This document shows positions 54,894 through 63,911 of a stretch of 64,000 nt of DNA, one piece after another. The position numbers were made by a program, and so were the translations under genes. Source of the DNA: Enterococcus hirae ATCC 9790 (GTDB lineage Bacteria > Bacillota > Bacilli > Lactobacillales > Enterococcaceae); NCBI RefSeq assembly GCF_000271405.2, contig NC_018081.1, positions 43-64,042 on the forward strand, read 5' to 3'. The notes below the pieces were generated by a model that had not been told where the DNA came from, did no database searches, and was given only the letters and a program-made list of their open reading frames with translations. The number at the start of each line of letters is the position of its first letter. Positions within the stretch are counted from its first letter, which is position 1.

Positions 54894-56351
54894 TTATTGT
54901 TCGCCTGCTGCTGGATCCATCTTATTCGCTGAGATAACGAACGGTGCCCAGATCAAGAAAGTCACGATCATACATACTAATGTCACGATTGGCGCACGCC
55001 AGTCTGCTCCGGTAGCTAGGAACGAGAGTAAGAATGGTGGAACAACCCATGTGACTTGTTGCGATACTGGGGCGACCAAACCAAAGTAAGTTGCTCCCCA
55101 ACCTATAGCTGTTGCAACAACAGGTGCTAATAAGAATGGGATGAACATGATAGCGTTCAATACAATCGGCAAACCAAACATAACTGGTTCATTGATGTTG
55201 AAAATACCAGGTCCGATCGACAATTTAGCAACTGTTAAATAATCAGCACGTTTAGAAAGGAGTAAAATAGCAATCAATAGAACGATCGTACCACCAGAAC
55301 CCCCGAACCAAGCGAAGGCATCAAAGGATCCACGAACCCACATATAAGCCTTACCATCTTCAATTGCATCTAAGACTGCAGGTGTTCCTGTTTTGCCATT
55401 GTAACCTTTTTGGAAAATATCGATATTGATCAATTGTGCTTGACCCCAAATTCCTTCTAAAACTGGAGCTAACACGTTTGGTCCATGAATACCAAAGAAC
55501 CAGAAGATCTGAACAAAGACCGTAACGATCAAAACAGCACCGATCCCTTGAGATAATCCCAAGAAAGGTTCAGCGATATATTTTTGAACTAAATCAATGA
55601 TCAATTGTCCGTCAGCGATACGACCAACGATATAATTAATAATAGCAATGACATATAAAGCGATCGTTGCTGGCAGAATTGCGGCAAAAGCCTTCGATAC
55701 TGCTGGTGGTACAGAATCTGGCATTTTGATCGTAATGTTGGCTAACATTAATTTACAGAAAATAATGACAGAAATAGCACCCATGATCATGACTGTGAAA
55801 TAAGAGTTTCCATTTAAATGATCAAGTTTTAGCCAACCCCAAAGACCAACAGATAAATTTCCATCCGCGATCGTTGCCCCTAATTCTGTTCCATTGATGG
55901 CATCAACGATATTTTGCGGAACATTCACGTTCAAAGCGGCTGACAATGAAGGACCAAAAGAAATTCCTTGGATCAAAGTTGCCAGACCAACGATCCCTCC
56001 GGCTAGGTCATTGACCCCATAAGCTCTCGCAAGATTGTATCCCCAAGAAAAGGCAAAAATCAAGCCGGCAATTGCTAAAGTTCCATTCCATACAAATCCA
56101 TTAATTCCAATAATAACATTTAATACTGCAAAAATTCCTTTGTCCGCTGCTAAACTATCTGCATACGTACTATTAAATTGCTGTGGTAAATCTCGAATAA
56201 TTGCATTGATCATTACAGCGACTGATCCCGCCATTGTTGCAGGTAAAGTACCGATAAAAGCGTCACGCAAAGCAACTAAATGTTTCTGCGCACCAATTTT
56301 TGCGGCAACCGGAAGGATGTATTTCTCCATCCAATTTGTTAATCCGTTCAT
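54894..56351 (-). CDS. celB: PTS beta-glucoside/cellobiose-type transporter subunit IIC
   Basis: Membrane permease of a lactose/cellobiose-family PTS. The 485 residues begin with WMEKYILPVAAKIGAQKHLVALRDAF, the typical IIC-Lac N-terminus, and contain about 10 helices. The substrate-site regions FWFFGIHGPNVLAP and FNINEPVMFGLPIVLNAIMF are present. AGGAGG precedes ATG 56351. Length is a little longer than for CelB, and the sugar (cellobiose, chitobiose or another beta-glucoside) cannot be fixed. The 124 bases between IIA and this gene contain T-rich tracts and two copies of GAACGGA, but no clear terminator. Confidence 0.9.
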   Translation of the reverse strand: MNGLTNWMEKYILPVAAKIGAQKHLVALRDAFIGTLPATMAGSVAVMINAIIRDLPQQFNSTYADSLAADKGIFAVLNVIIGINGFVWNGTLAIAGLIFAFSWGYNLARAYGVNDLAGGIVGLATLIQGISFGPSLSAALNVNVPQNIVDAINGTELGATIADGNLSVGLWGWLKLDHLNGNSYFTVMIMGAISVIIFCKLMLANITIKMPDSVPPAVSKAFAAILPATIALYVIAIINYIVGRIADGQLIIDLVQKYIAEPFLGLSQGIGAVLIVTVFVQIFWFFGIHGPNVLAPVLEGIWGQAQLINIDIFQKGYNGKTGTPAVLDAIEDGKAYMWVRGSFDAFAWFGGSGGTIVLLIAILLLSKRADYLTVAKLSIGPGIFNINEPVMFGLPIVLNAIMFIPFLLAPVVATAIGWGATYFGLVAPVSQQVTWVVPPFLLSFLATGADWRAPIVTLVCMIVTFLIWAPFVISANKMDPAAGEQ

Positions 56352-56475
56352 TTTTATATCCTCCTATAAGTTGTTTATATAAAGAATTGCTTCCTCATAC
56401 CAAATTAAAAAAATCCGTTCAAAATTTTTTCTTCTTCCGTTCAAAAAAGAAGGTTCTATTTTCGTTCATCTGTCT

Positions 56476-56796
56476 TTATTCGACATTGATTCTTCGGTAA
56501 AGTTCAATAAGTTCTTCTGCTAAATCAGTAAAAGCAATCGACGTCATTAAATGGTCTTGACTGTGTACGGTCAATAACGTGACCTGAACATGGTTTCCTT
56601 GTGCTTCTTGTGTCAACATTTGCGTCTGTGAATGATGGGCTTGGACTAATGATTCCTTTGCATCCATTATTTTTTGATCCGCTAACTCGAAATTACCTTT
56701 TTTAGCCGCAGAAATCGCTTCCATTGCATCGCTCTTGGCATTACCACCAAACATGATGAGTCCCATGATGGCTTCGAGATTTTGTTGATCTTCCAC
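56476..56796 (-). CDS. celC: PTS lactose/cellobiose-family subunit IIA
   Basis: A 106-residue helical IIA protein. The phosphorylated His is His78 in LLTVHSQDHLM, with Asp81 as the trimer metal ligand. Length and helical profile are normal for the lactose/cellobiose class. It follows the IIB gene by 25 bases, and IIC follows it. Confidence 0.93.
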   Translation of the reverse strand: MEDQQNLEAIMGLIMFGGNAKSDAMEAISAAKKGNFELADQKIMDAKESLVQAHHSQTQMLTQEAQGNHVQVTLLTVHSQDHLMTSIAFTDLAEELIELYRRINVE

Positions 56797-56821
56797 ATTT
56801 TTTCCTCCATTTCCTATAGAT

Positions 56822-57139
56822 TTATTGCATCAAATTTTCGGCTTGTTCTAGTACTTTTGCACCATTCATCATGCCGTAATCTTGCATATTGATTACATCT
56901 AGCGGAATCCCTTTCGGTGCTAATTTTTGCTCAAATTGAGCTTTCATAAACCGGACTTGAGGTCCTAAAAGTAAGACATCGACATTTTTTGCTTCAAGAT
57001 TATTATCAGCGTCTGAAGCTGAAACAGCAAAAATATCTGCCTCCATTCCTTTTTCTTCTGCAGCTTTTTGCATTTTCGTAACTAGCAAACTTGTACTCAT
57101 CCCCGCAGAGCATACTAACATAATCGTTTTTTTCGCCAT
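56822..57139 (-). CDS. celA: PTS lactose/cellobiose-family subunit IIB
   Basis: A 105-residue IIB protein with the phosphocysteine loop MLVCSAGMSTS (Cys10). Start is ATG 57139 with AGGAG eight bases upstream; a GTG three codons earlier is in frame. It is the first gene of the PTS operon and has a sigma-54-type promoter 40-57 bases before its start. Confidence 0.93.
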   Translation of the reverse strand: MAKKTIMLVCSAGMSTSLLVTKMQKAAEEKGMEADIFAVSASDADNNLEAKNVDVLLLGPQVRFMKAQFEQKLAPKGIPLDVINMQDYGMMNGAKVLEQAENLMQ

Positions 57140-57178
57140 TTTCTCCACTCCTTTTAATTTGTTTTACACATTTTTATA

Positions 57179-57196
57179 ATGCAAGAAGCATGCCAA
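57179..57196 (-). promoter_or_regulatory. Sigma-54 (RpoN) promoter of the PTS operon
   Basis: On the minus strand the sequence TTGGCATGCTTCTTGCAT matches the -24/-12 consensus TGGCAC-N5-TTGCW except for one base (T for C). GG and GC are spaced exactly as required. It lies 40 bases upstream of the IIB start, and the adjacent LevR-like activator has an intact sigma-54 contact loop. Confidence 0.9.
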
Positions 57197-57203
57197 ACAA
57201 AAA

Positions 57204-57240
57204 AAGAACCAAAATAGCGTTTTCATAGCCTTTGGTCCTT
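57204..57240 (-). terminator. Terminator of the activator gene, just upstream of the sigma-54 promoter
   Basis: On the minus strand AAGGACCAAA and TTTGGTTCTT pair (one wobble) around a loop and are followed by TTTTTTTG. It ends the activator transcript 54 bases after its stop. Because it sits 8-44 bases upstream of the -24 box, the dyad could also be read as part of an activator site, though such sites are usually farther away. Confidence 0.75.
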
Positions 57241-57293
57241 CTTTTCTGTGCGCACACTGGTGATATCTGTGTAAAAAAATAGATTAGTGTGTT

Positions 57294-59996
57294 TTATTTT
57301 TTAATTTTATTTTCAATAAACATTTGCGTTAAGAAGGCAATCTCATTTTCTGGGATATTCACCTGATATTTCCGTTCCAATCCAATAAGATTCGTTCGAA
57401 CGATGTCCATTTCTAAACGATAAATTTTTGAGAAAGTAGACAGATTCTCAAATTCTCGGGTCTTCTCATGCTTGATCAGTCCATCCAGTAAAAAGGCTAA
57501 ATGAATCACGATCCCAATATCTACTCCTGGCTCTACTATAATTGAGAGATCCGTTTGGATTTGCTGGATGTTTTTTTGTAAAGAATGGATCAAAAGCTCT
57601 ACCGAAGAAATCGAATTTAAAGAATCTTTTAATGAATCAACGATTTTGGCAGTTGGAACTTCATCATCAGCGATCCGCTTGAGCATATTCAATTTCTCAT
57701 CGTTGAAGACATCATACGCTGAGAAAAACGGAATATTTTGGTAATCCACATCTACCGTGCCCGCAATGGCTTTGATCTCATATTCTTCTAATAATGCATC
57801 AATGTGTCGCTTAAATGATTCTCGTTCTAAAAACTGCATTTGGATCACTTCGACCTTTTTCTGGTCGATTACAGGAACAATCCGTTGGTATAATTTAGCT
57901 GCTACACCTTCCCCAGTAAAACAAGTAACGATCACCGCTTTTTTACGTTCATAGGTCTCAGTTTGTTCTTCTTTGAATTGGTCCTTGACGATCGTTTCAA
58001 AGGAAATCTGGATACTTTGATAGATATCTTCCAAGCTCCGCCCAACATTCGCCATCCGTAATGCCTCAATCACGATCATCGTACTACTCATTGTAATTGC
58101 TTTCGTTTTGATTCCAGTCTCTTCAAAAATCAAGTCAGCAAAGGTATTTAAAGAACCCATATCCGTCAGTAAGATCAATCCATTCGTCAGACTTGCCTGA
58201 CGATTTTGAACATAAGCCAGCACTTCTTCATACATCGTTTGGACTTCCATGGCTAACGGCATATTAAATGCTGTACCTAATTTCGTTCCTAATAATTCTT
58301 GCGCCATTTCCAACATACTTGAGGCGGTTTGTCTGCCGTGCATCAAAACTAAGACCTCAACTTTATTTTCTTTTACTGGTTCACTTTCGCCAAGATTAAT
58401 GGAAAGAAACATACTGATAAAACCAATTTCGTCAAACGGAATTTCAATTTGTTGTTCTTCTTCAATGATCGTAGATAAATCAATGGCTACTTGAAATTCC
58501 TTTTTAAAATTTTTGCGTACGTTGTTGAGATCAGGATGAACAATCATGTGTCCTTCTTTGACCCGATCCAATGTACTTTGCAAATGAAGGGCAAAGGCAA
58601 ATCGAGCTTTTTCATTGTAGATTCGATCCAACCTAGCTTCTGCAACATCGTATAACTCGTTGGTTAATCGCCAAATGTCATCTGGCAACAGATCTTTTGG
58701 AATCGTACTCTTTGTCAACTCTTTGACATAAGTTTGGAAATAAGCATCCACATCTTTCGAGATCAAAATTTCTAAATCAATACTTTCGACACCCGTTTCT
58801 GATAAAGAAAGCATTTTTTCTTCGATATCATTATAGACCTGCATGTTTCGTTCTGGATCTTGTGACCAAACAACATCAGCAAAACCAGGCTCAAAAGTCA
58901 GGTATTGACTCTTACTATCCATAAAGCGATCCAAACGTTCAGGTACTTCTTTGATTTTCAACAACCCTTTTTGTACTTGGAGAGACAGTTCTTCTTTACG
59001 AATAATCAGTTTTTCTTCATTATGTGTCCGATAATGTAAAAATGACTTCGCACATACTAATTTCAAATCACGCTTGACTTGTCCGATATTTCCTTCTGCA
59101 TCATAAAGCATAAATGCCAAAATGGCTTCTTTTTCGATATCTATACGTTGATTCAAACGATTGGCTTCTTGTTTGATAAATAAAGAAATGATTTCATAAC
59201 GTTCATCTAATGAACGAGAAGCCAGATTTGGTAATGTGATTGCCATAGGAATTCGGCGATTAAAGGTTGTCAAAAAACTTTCGGATGACTCGGTGGTTGC
59301 TCCAATGATCTGAACAGATGCTTCATGGACGTGGGCGCTTTCTCCCAACGGACGATAGACCCCTTTATCAATAAAAGTAAACAACATTTCTTGTCCTTCT
59401 GGTGGTAAACGATGAATTTCATCAAGAAACAGGATCCCACCATTCGCTTTCGCAATCAACCCTTGACTATCTTGCGATGCCCCAGTATAAGCTCCTTTTT
59501 TGATTCCAAAAATATGTCCAAACAGTAACTGTGGATTCTGCGCATAATCCGCACAGTTAAATGAAACAAAAGGGGCATCTTCTGAGAGCATTTCAGAATC
59601 AATCGCAAAATGATACATACATTCTGCAAACATCGATTTACCCGTTCCTGTCTCACCAAAAATGATTGTATGCAATCCTCGAGGAGGATATAATATGGCT
59701 GCCTTAGCTTGCTGGATGCTTACTTTCAAAGAATCATTTTCACCAACTAGTGTATCAAACGTCACTTGGGTCGATGCATCAACGTGAACTTTGTCAGAGG
59801 CTGTTTTTTGCGGAGGCAATGAATAGACGACTGGTCTGCCGGAACTTTTGATAATATAGCGGTCTTTATAGAGATCGCTGAGATATCGACTTGCATTACT
59901 TCGATCGATTTTTAGATGTTTTGCCACATCACTTGCCGTCAATCCTTGCTGTTTCTCATGCAATAGATCCAATATTTCTTCTTGTCTTTCGTTCAT
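57294..59996 (-). CDS. Sigma-54-dependent PTS activator, LevR/CelR type
   Basis: A 900-residue transcription activator. ATG 59996 follows GGGGGA by four bases. Domains in order: an N-terminal winged HTH (1-60), AAA+ sigma-54 interaction domain (about 80-330) with Walker A GETGTGKS (114-121), GAYTGA (168-173) and Walker B GGILFLDE (186-193), first PRD (about 450-550), an EIIA-mannose-like domain (about 555-690; VLVLMHGRQTASSMLEMAQ), an EIIB-galactitol-like region (about 715-785), and a C-terminal PRD2 (about 800-900). PRD phosphorylation by HPr and EIIB reports sugar availability. It should activate the PTS operon 3' of it through the sigma-54 promoter. Confidence 0.92.
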   Translation of the reverse strand: MNERQEEILDLLHEKQQGLTASDVAKHLKIDRSNASRYLSDLYKDRYIIKSSGRPVVYSLPPQKTASDKVHVDASTQVTFDTLVGENDSLKVSIQQAKAAILYPPRGLHTIIFGETGTGKSMFAECMYHFAIDSEMLSEDAPFVSFNCADYAQNPQLLFGHIFGIKKGAYTGASQDSQGLIAKANGGILFLDEIHRLPPEGQEMLFTFIDKGVYRPLGESAHVHEASVQIIGATTESSESFLTTFNRRIPMAITLPNLASRSLDERYEIISLFIKQEANRLNQRIDIEKEAILAFMLYDAEGNIGQVKRDLKLVCAKSFLHYRTHNEEKLIIRKEELSLQVQKGLLKIKEVPERLDRFMDSKSQYLTFEPGFADVVWSQDPERNMQVYNDIEEKMLSLSETGVESIDLEILISKDVDAYFQTYVKELTKSTIPKDLLPDDIWRLTNELYDVAEARLDRIYNEKARFAFALHLQSTLDRVKEGHMIVHPDLNNVRKNFKKEFQVAIDLSTIIEEEQQIEIPFDEIGFISMFLSINLGESEPVKENKVEVLVLMHGRQTASSMLEMAQELLGTKLGTAFNMPLAMEVQTMYEEVLAYVQNRQASLTNGLILLTDMGSLNTFADLIFEETGIKTKAITMSSTMIVIEALRMANVGRSLEDIYQSIQISFETIVKDQFKEEQTETYERKKAVIVTCFTGEGVAAKLYQRIVPVIDQKKVEVIQMQFLERESFKRHIDALLEEYEIKAIAGTVDVDYQNIPFFSAYDVFNDEKLNMLKRIADDEVPTAKIVDSLKDSLNSISSVELLIHSLQKNIQQIQTDLSIIVEPGVDIGIVIHLAFLLDGLIKHEKTREFENLSTFSKIYRLEMDIVRTNLIGLERKYQVNIPENEIAFLTQMFIENKIKK

Positions 59997-60053
59997 ACAA
60001 TCCCCCACTATCCTCAAATAACGCTGATTGCGTTTTCAATATAATAACACAAA

Positions 60054-60073
60054 AAGGCGCTTATTTGCGCCTT
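60054..60073 (-). terminator. Intrinsic terminator of the DEAD-box helicase gene
   Basis: Arms AAGGCGC (60054-60060) and GCGCCTT (60067-60073) enclose a six-base loop, with TTTTTGTG on the minus strand. It lies six bases past the helicase stop. Confidence 0.85.
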
Positions 60074-60079
60074 GCTCCT

Positions 60080-61351
60080 TTATTTTTCTGTCTTTTTTTG
60101 TTTGTTTTTAAGCTTTTTCTTTGGCGTACTATTTTTTTCAACTTGTTCTTTTTTCGAAGGACCAAATGGAGCAGTTTTTTTTGTGTTTTTGTCATTGGCT
60201 TCTTCTTTTTGTGAGAGTTCTTTTTGTGGCAATTCTTTGACTAATTGTCCACCATGAAGAAAAATCTCTTCCATATCAATCGCCATATGACGTGTTAATT
60301 TTTTCAACTCTTTAACTGTATGATCTTGCACAAACGTGATCACGGTTCCGTCTTTCCCCATCCGTCCGGTTCGCCCTGAACGATGCAGATAAGCTTCTTC
60401 CGTTAAGGGAATTTCGGCATTCACAACATAAGGTAATTGTTCGATATCTAATCCTCTGGCTGCTACGTCAGTCGTGAACAACATCGTGATTTTCTTATCC
60501 TTGAATTGATCAAGTGCTGCTTTACGTAACAATTTATTTTGATCGGAAGCTAAGCTGCCAACTGAAACACCACGAAATTGTAATTTTTCTTCCATTGTCC
60601 CTAATTCATTGAGTTGGTTGAAAAAGACTAGTCCATGAAAATCTGTGACATAAGCAAGCCGTCTCAAATACTCTTCTTTTTTACGAGGTGGTATCCTTAA
60701 ATAGTAATGTTGCTGACCTTTTCTAGAGTCATCGTCTTTTGTGACATCAACAACTGGGATGGAAGCATTTGTGATTTCTTCAATTTTACTGATTGAGCGA
60801 TCAGCTGTTGCTGAGAAGAATACTAATTGATAGTCCACAGGGGCTTGTCGCAAAATTTGTTCCACTAATGAACGATTCCCCTCATCAAACAATTGATCTG
60901 CTTCATCAAAAACAATCGTTTGCAACTGATGAGCTTTTAATTTTTTGGTCTTCATCAATTCCAGCACCCGTCCAGGAGTCCCTACTAAGACTTCTGGTCG
61001 TTTTTTCAAACCTTCGATCTGCCTTTTGACGTTAGCTCCGCCCACAAGTGATTGGACTTTTAATGCCAATCCTTTTGACCACTCACGAGCCACTTCTGCG
61101 ACTTGAATTGCTAATTCTTGTGAAGAAACAAGGATTAGTAAAGTACTTCCCCCCTCTTTAGGGACATTCAGCAGCAAAGGTAAAAGATAAGCTAATGTTT
61201 TGCCTGAGCCGGTTGGTGAAATACCAATAATTGATTCTTTTTCTTTAAGCGGTTGAAAAACAGCCTGTTGGATCAGAGAGGGTGTTTGAAATCCCTTTTC
61301 CTGCCATTTTTCTTGCCAAGCTTGTGGAAAGTTTTTTACAAATTCATTCAT
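60080..61351 (-). CDS. DEAD-box RNA helicase (CshB-like)
   Basis: ATP-dependent RNA helicase of 423 residues from ATG 61351 (one base after the previous stop). Motifs in order: Q motif region FQTPSLIQQAVFQPL, Walker A SPTGSGKT, PGRVLE, DEAD as VFDEADQLF, SAT as FFSATAD, VFFNQLNELGTMEE region, and motif VI YLHRSGRTGRMG. The tail is Lys/Glu-rich and disordered. CshB-type helicases act in RNA decay and cold adaptation. It is translationally close-coupled to the upstream oxidoreductase gene. Confidence 0.92.
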   Translation of the reverse strand: MNEFVKNFPQAWQEKWQEKGFQTPSLIQQAVFQPLKEKESIIGISPTGSGKTLAYLLPLLLNVPKEGGSTLLILVSSQELAIQVAEVAREWSKGLALKVQSLVGGANVKRQIEGLKKRPEVLVGTPGRVLELMKTKKLKAHQLQTIVFDEADQLFDEGNRSLVEQILRQAPVDYQLVFFSATADRSISKIEEITNASIPVVDVTKDDDSRKGQQHYYLRIPPRKKEEYLRRLAYVTDFHGLVFFNQLNELGTMEEKLQFRGVSVGSLASDQNKLLRKAALDQFKDKKITMLFTTDVAARGLDIEQLPYVVNAEIPLTEEAYLHRSGRTGRMGKDGTVITFVQDHTVKELKKLTRHMAIDMEEIFLHGGQLVKELPQKELSQKEEANDKNTKKTAPFGPSKKEQVEKNSTPKKKLKNKQKKTEK

Positions 61352-61352
61352 T

Positions 61353-62366
61353 TTAAAAATCGTCCTCATTATCGGCATCAAATTTGATGCCACCATTTAT
61401 TCTAAGATCGTAAACTACTTGGTTCACATTGCGAGCAAGTTCGATCCATTCTTCATATCGTAATCCCCAAGCTGGATCGTTTGGATGATTGATCACATTG
61501 GCAAAATCAGCTGCCTCTTCTGCCATGGGATTTTCAGCTGCGGTAATTGCTAATGCATCAATTTCCTGATGTTCTCGATCATGGAACTCTGCTTTTTCAA
61601 TCGCATTGACCCCGTTCATGACTAATGTTCCTGAATTAAAGTAGATTTCTGAAGGTAAGTAAGAATCCCCGATTTTACCAGGTTGAATCGTGACATCAAA
61701 GGTCTCATAACGCAAGATCCCCCAACCTAATCCATCAACACCAGTTGAGATCTTTCGTGGGAAATAGTGAACTTCTGAAGGCATCCCAAACCATCCTATC
61801 GTAGCATAAACGAGATAAACGCCCAGATCCATCAGCGCACCACCAGAAAAACGGGTAGAGAAAATATTTGGTACTTCTCCTGCTAGTACTTGATCGTAAC
61901 GAGAAGAATATTTCATATAACTAAAGTTGGCACCGAGGATCTCATCTTTCAATGGAAGATAATCAGCAATTTTTTTGAATCCTGCTTCATGGATGTTTCG
62001 TGCAGCTTCAAAAAAATAAACATTTTTCTCATTCGCTAGATGAATGATCTCATCCATTTCTTTAGGCGTACTAAATGCCGGTTTTTCAACAATGACATTT
62101 TTCCCTGCTAAAATGCCTTGTTTTGCTTGTTGAAAATGCAGGCTGTTAGGCGAAGCAATGTATACCGTATCAAGATGTTCCAGACCAAAAAAAGTTTCTA
62201 AATCTGTCGCATAGGCAATATCTCCCTCATACTTGGCGCCAAATTCTTGTGCTTTTTCTAAATGTCTCGAATAAACTGCTGTTAATTCATATTGTTTCGT
62301 GCTTAATGCTGCTTGCACAAATTGATGGGTGATCCAGTTGGTACCAATAATTCCTAAATTGATCAT
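61353..62366 (-). CDS. Gfo/Idh/MocA family oxidoreductase
   Basis: NAD(P)-dependent oxidoreductase of 337 residues. The start is ATG 62366 with AAGGT nearby; the frame opens 12 codons earlier. The Rossmann motif is LGIIGTNWITHQF, and the conserved EKPAF follows with the catalytic Lys. The C-terminal Gfo/Idh/MocA domain includes GGALMDLGVYLVYATIGWFG. The substrate (a sugar, polyol or inositol derivative) is unknown, and no catabolic partner genes are adjacent. Confidence 0.88.
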   Translation of the reverse strand: MINLGIIGTNWITHQFVQAALSTKQYELTAVYSRHLEKAQEFGAKYEGDIAYATDLETFFGLEHLDTVYIASPNSLHFQQAKQGILAGKNVIVEKPAFSTPKEMDEIIHLANEKNVYFFEAARNIHEAGFKKIADYLPLKDEILGANFSYMKYSSRYDQVLAGEVPNIFSTRFSGGALMDLGVYLVYATIGWFGMPSEVHYFPRKISTGVDGLGWGILRYETFDVTIQPGKIGDSYLPSEIYFNSGTLVMNGVNAIEKAEFHDREHQEIDALAITAAENPMAEEAADFANVINHPNDPAWGLRYEEWIELARNVNQVVYDLRINGGIKFDADNEDDF

Positions 62367-62382
62367 TTCATTTACCTTCTTT

Positions 62383-63111
62383 CTATTTATTCGGGTCTTC
62401 AAACGATGCCTCTACATCAAATGGTATGGCTTGTTTCAAATTGACACAATCCGCTGTTACCTGACAATTATAGGCTAAAACATTCACGCCGTTTAACTGT
62501 CCGTAGCGTATGATATTGGCTAACTCCGGTTGCATTGCTTCGTTGATTGTTGCCAGATGAAGGTGTTCAAACTGTGCGATAAACAACACGTAAGTTTCAT
62601 AGCCTTCCTGTCGCGCTTCCACTAATTCTTTCACATGTTTTAAACCTCGTAACGTTGGCGCATCAGGAAACGCCCCAATTCCTTTATTTTCTAAAGTCAT
62701 TCCCTTTACTTCGACGAACACTTTTTGTCCTGAATCTGTTTCTAAATAAATATCAAATATGGACTGTCGATAGCGGACTTCACGCTTGAACTTAACGATT
62801 TTTCCGATCAACGATGGCAACTGGATTGTTCCAGATAAAATTCCTTCTAATGCCAAACGGTTGGGAAGTTGACTATCGATATTGAACCAGTTATCCCCTT
62901 TTTTCACAGCAATTAAATCATAATCTGTTTTCCGTTTTATACTAGGTGTATATGCAACCGCTACTTTCGCTCCTGGAAGCAGGACTTCTTTACCTCTTCC
63001 AGTGTTTTTCACATGGGCTACGATCACTTCTCCTTGTTGGTTCAAGCAATGAGCGATGAAACGATTCGGTCGTTCAATAAAAAAAGCGATTTCTACTTGC
63101 TGGTACTTCAA
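62383..63111 (-). CDS. sfsA: SfsA family protein
   Basis: A 242-residue protein of the SfsA (sugar fermentation stimulation) family. It has an N-terminal OB-like part (AFFIERPNRFIAHCLNQQGE, HVKNTGRG) and a nuclease-like C-terminal core with VFVEVKGMTLE and FPDAPTLRGLKHVKEL. The Glu-Val-Lys and Asp residues match restriction-endonuclease-fold acids. Biological role is unsettled; DNA binding has been reported for E. coli SfsA. It is the first gene of the sfsA-oxidoreductase-helicase unit. Confidence 0.93.
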   Translation of the reverse strand: MKYQQVEIAFFIERPNRFIAHCLNQQGEVIVAHVKNTGRGKEVLLPGAKVAVAYTPSIKRKTDYDLIAVKKGDNWFNIDSQLPNRLALEGILSGTIQLPSLIGKIVKFKREVRYRQSIFDIYLETDSGQKVFVEVKGMTLENKGIGAFPDAPTLRGLKHVKELVEARQEGYETYVLFIAQFEHLHLATINEAMQPELANIIRYGQLNGVNVLAYNCQVTADCVNLKQAIPFDVEASFEDPNK

Positions 63112-63272
63112 AAACGGTCACCTTTCTTCCTACTATGTATCCTACCATAATTTCACAAAAAACTCTTGAAAAACCAGTCGAAAGTCCTAGAGAAATCTTT
63201 ATTTTTTTTAGGTACAATGAAACTGACAGAAAATGATCGTTGGAATTAAAAGAGGTTAGGAGTGACAATCGT

Positions 63273-63665
63273 ATGATACGTAAAAAAACACTTTATGGAA
63301 TCCTTGCATTTTTTGCTATTTTATTTGGAAAATTCTTTCTGAAAAAGAAACAGCCAACCACCAAAGACTTTGATCCAACGCAATATCATGGAACCTGGAC
63401 CTTTATAGATAAAAATCAACAAAAACAACAACTACTGGTCACAGAAACGTTTGATTTATCTATCAACGGTCACTCCTTAGTAACGGAATTGGTCGAACTA
63501 ACTCCACAGCAACTCGTCTTGCGAGATCAATATGGTTTTTATTTGATCCTATCATACAGTGATACGACCTTTTATGATGAATCATCCGATACTTCTTATA
63601 CGTTGACAAAACAAAATAGTTCCTCAAAAGAGGGTGTGACAAGAGCGGCTAACTCTGAGAAATAA
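63273..63665 (+). CDS. DUF4828-like small membrane-anchored protein
   Basis: A 130-residue protein with one N-terminal membrane helix (about 5-21), a Lys-rich linker and an external beta domain (YHGTWTFIDKNQQKQQLLV and onward; FYLILSYSDTTFYDE). The layout resembles DUF4828 proteins of enterococci and lactobacilli; this is from memory, so moderate confidence. GGAGTG lies eight bases upstream of ATG 63273. A long terminator hairpin overlaps its stop codon. Confidence 0.7.
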   Translation: MIRKKTLYGILAFFAILFGKFFLKKKQPTTKDFDPTQYHGTWTFIDKNQQKQQLLVTETFDLSINGHSLVTELVELTPQQLVLRDQYGFYLILSYSDTTFYDESSDTSYTLTKQNSSSKEGVTRAANSEK

Positions 63666-63716
63666 GTCGAAGAATTTCCAAAAATCTCCTCCTGTTTTTG
63701 GAATTCTTCGACTTAT
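63663..63716 (+). terminator. Intrinsic terminator after the DUF4828-like gene
   Basis: A stem of about 21 bp (AAGTCGAAGAATT arm from 63663, GAATTCTTCGACTT arm to about 63716) with one bulged T and ATTTTT following on the plus strand. The arm CGAAGAAT also occurs in the greA terminator, but the rest differs. Confidence 0.9.
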
Positions 63717-63911
63717 TTTTGATAGAGCCACTTCTTGAACGACTTTTAGAGCAAGTCCTGTATCCCAAACTCTTTTCATTCCCTTCATCATTGATTTACC
63801 TTTCTGTATTTCTTCGTTTATTTTACGTTTTTTGTCTAGAAAAATAGTCATTTGATGTTTTTTTGATAAACTTACTAATGATGGTTTCATACCATGAAAG
63901 GATGATTAAAC

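Noticed and set aside
63624..63890. Minus-strand open frame of 88 codons between the DUF4828-like gene and mntR
   Set aside because: There is no ribosome site at its ATG, and it reads through the long terminator hairpin. A fragment such as RVWDTGLALKVVQEVAL could be a decayed gene, but I could not place it in a family.
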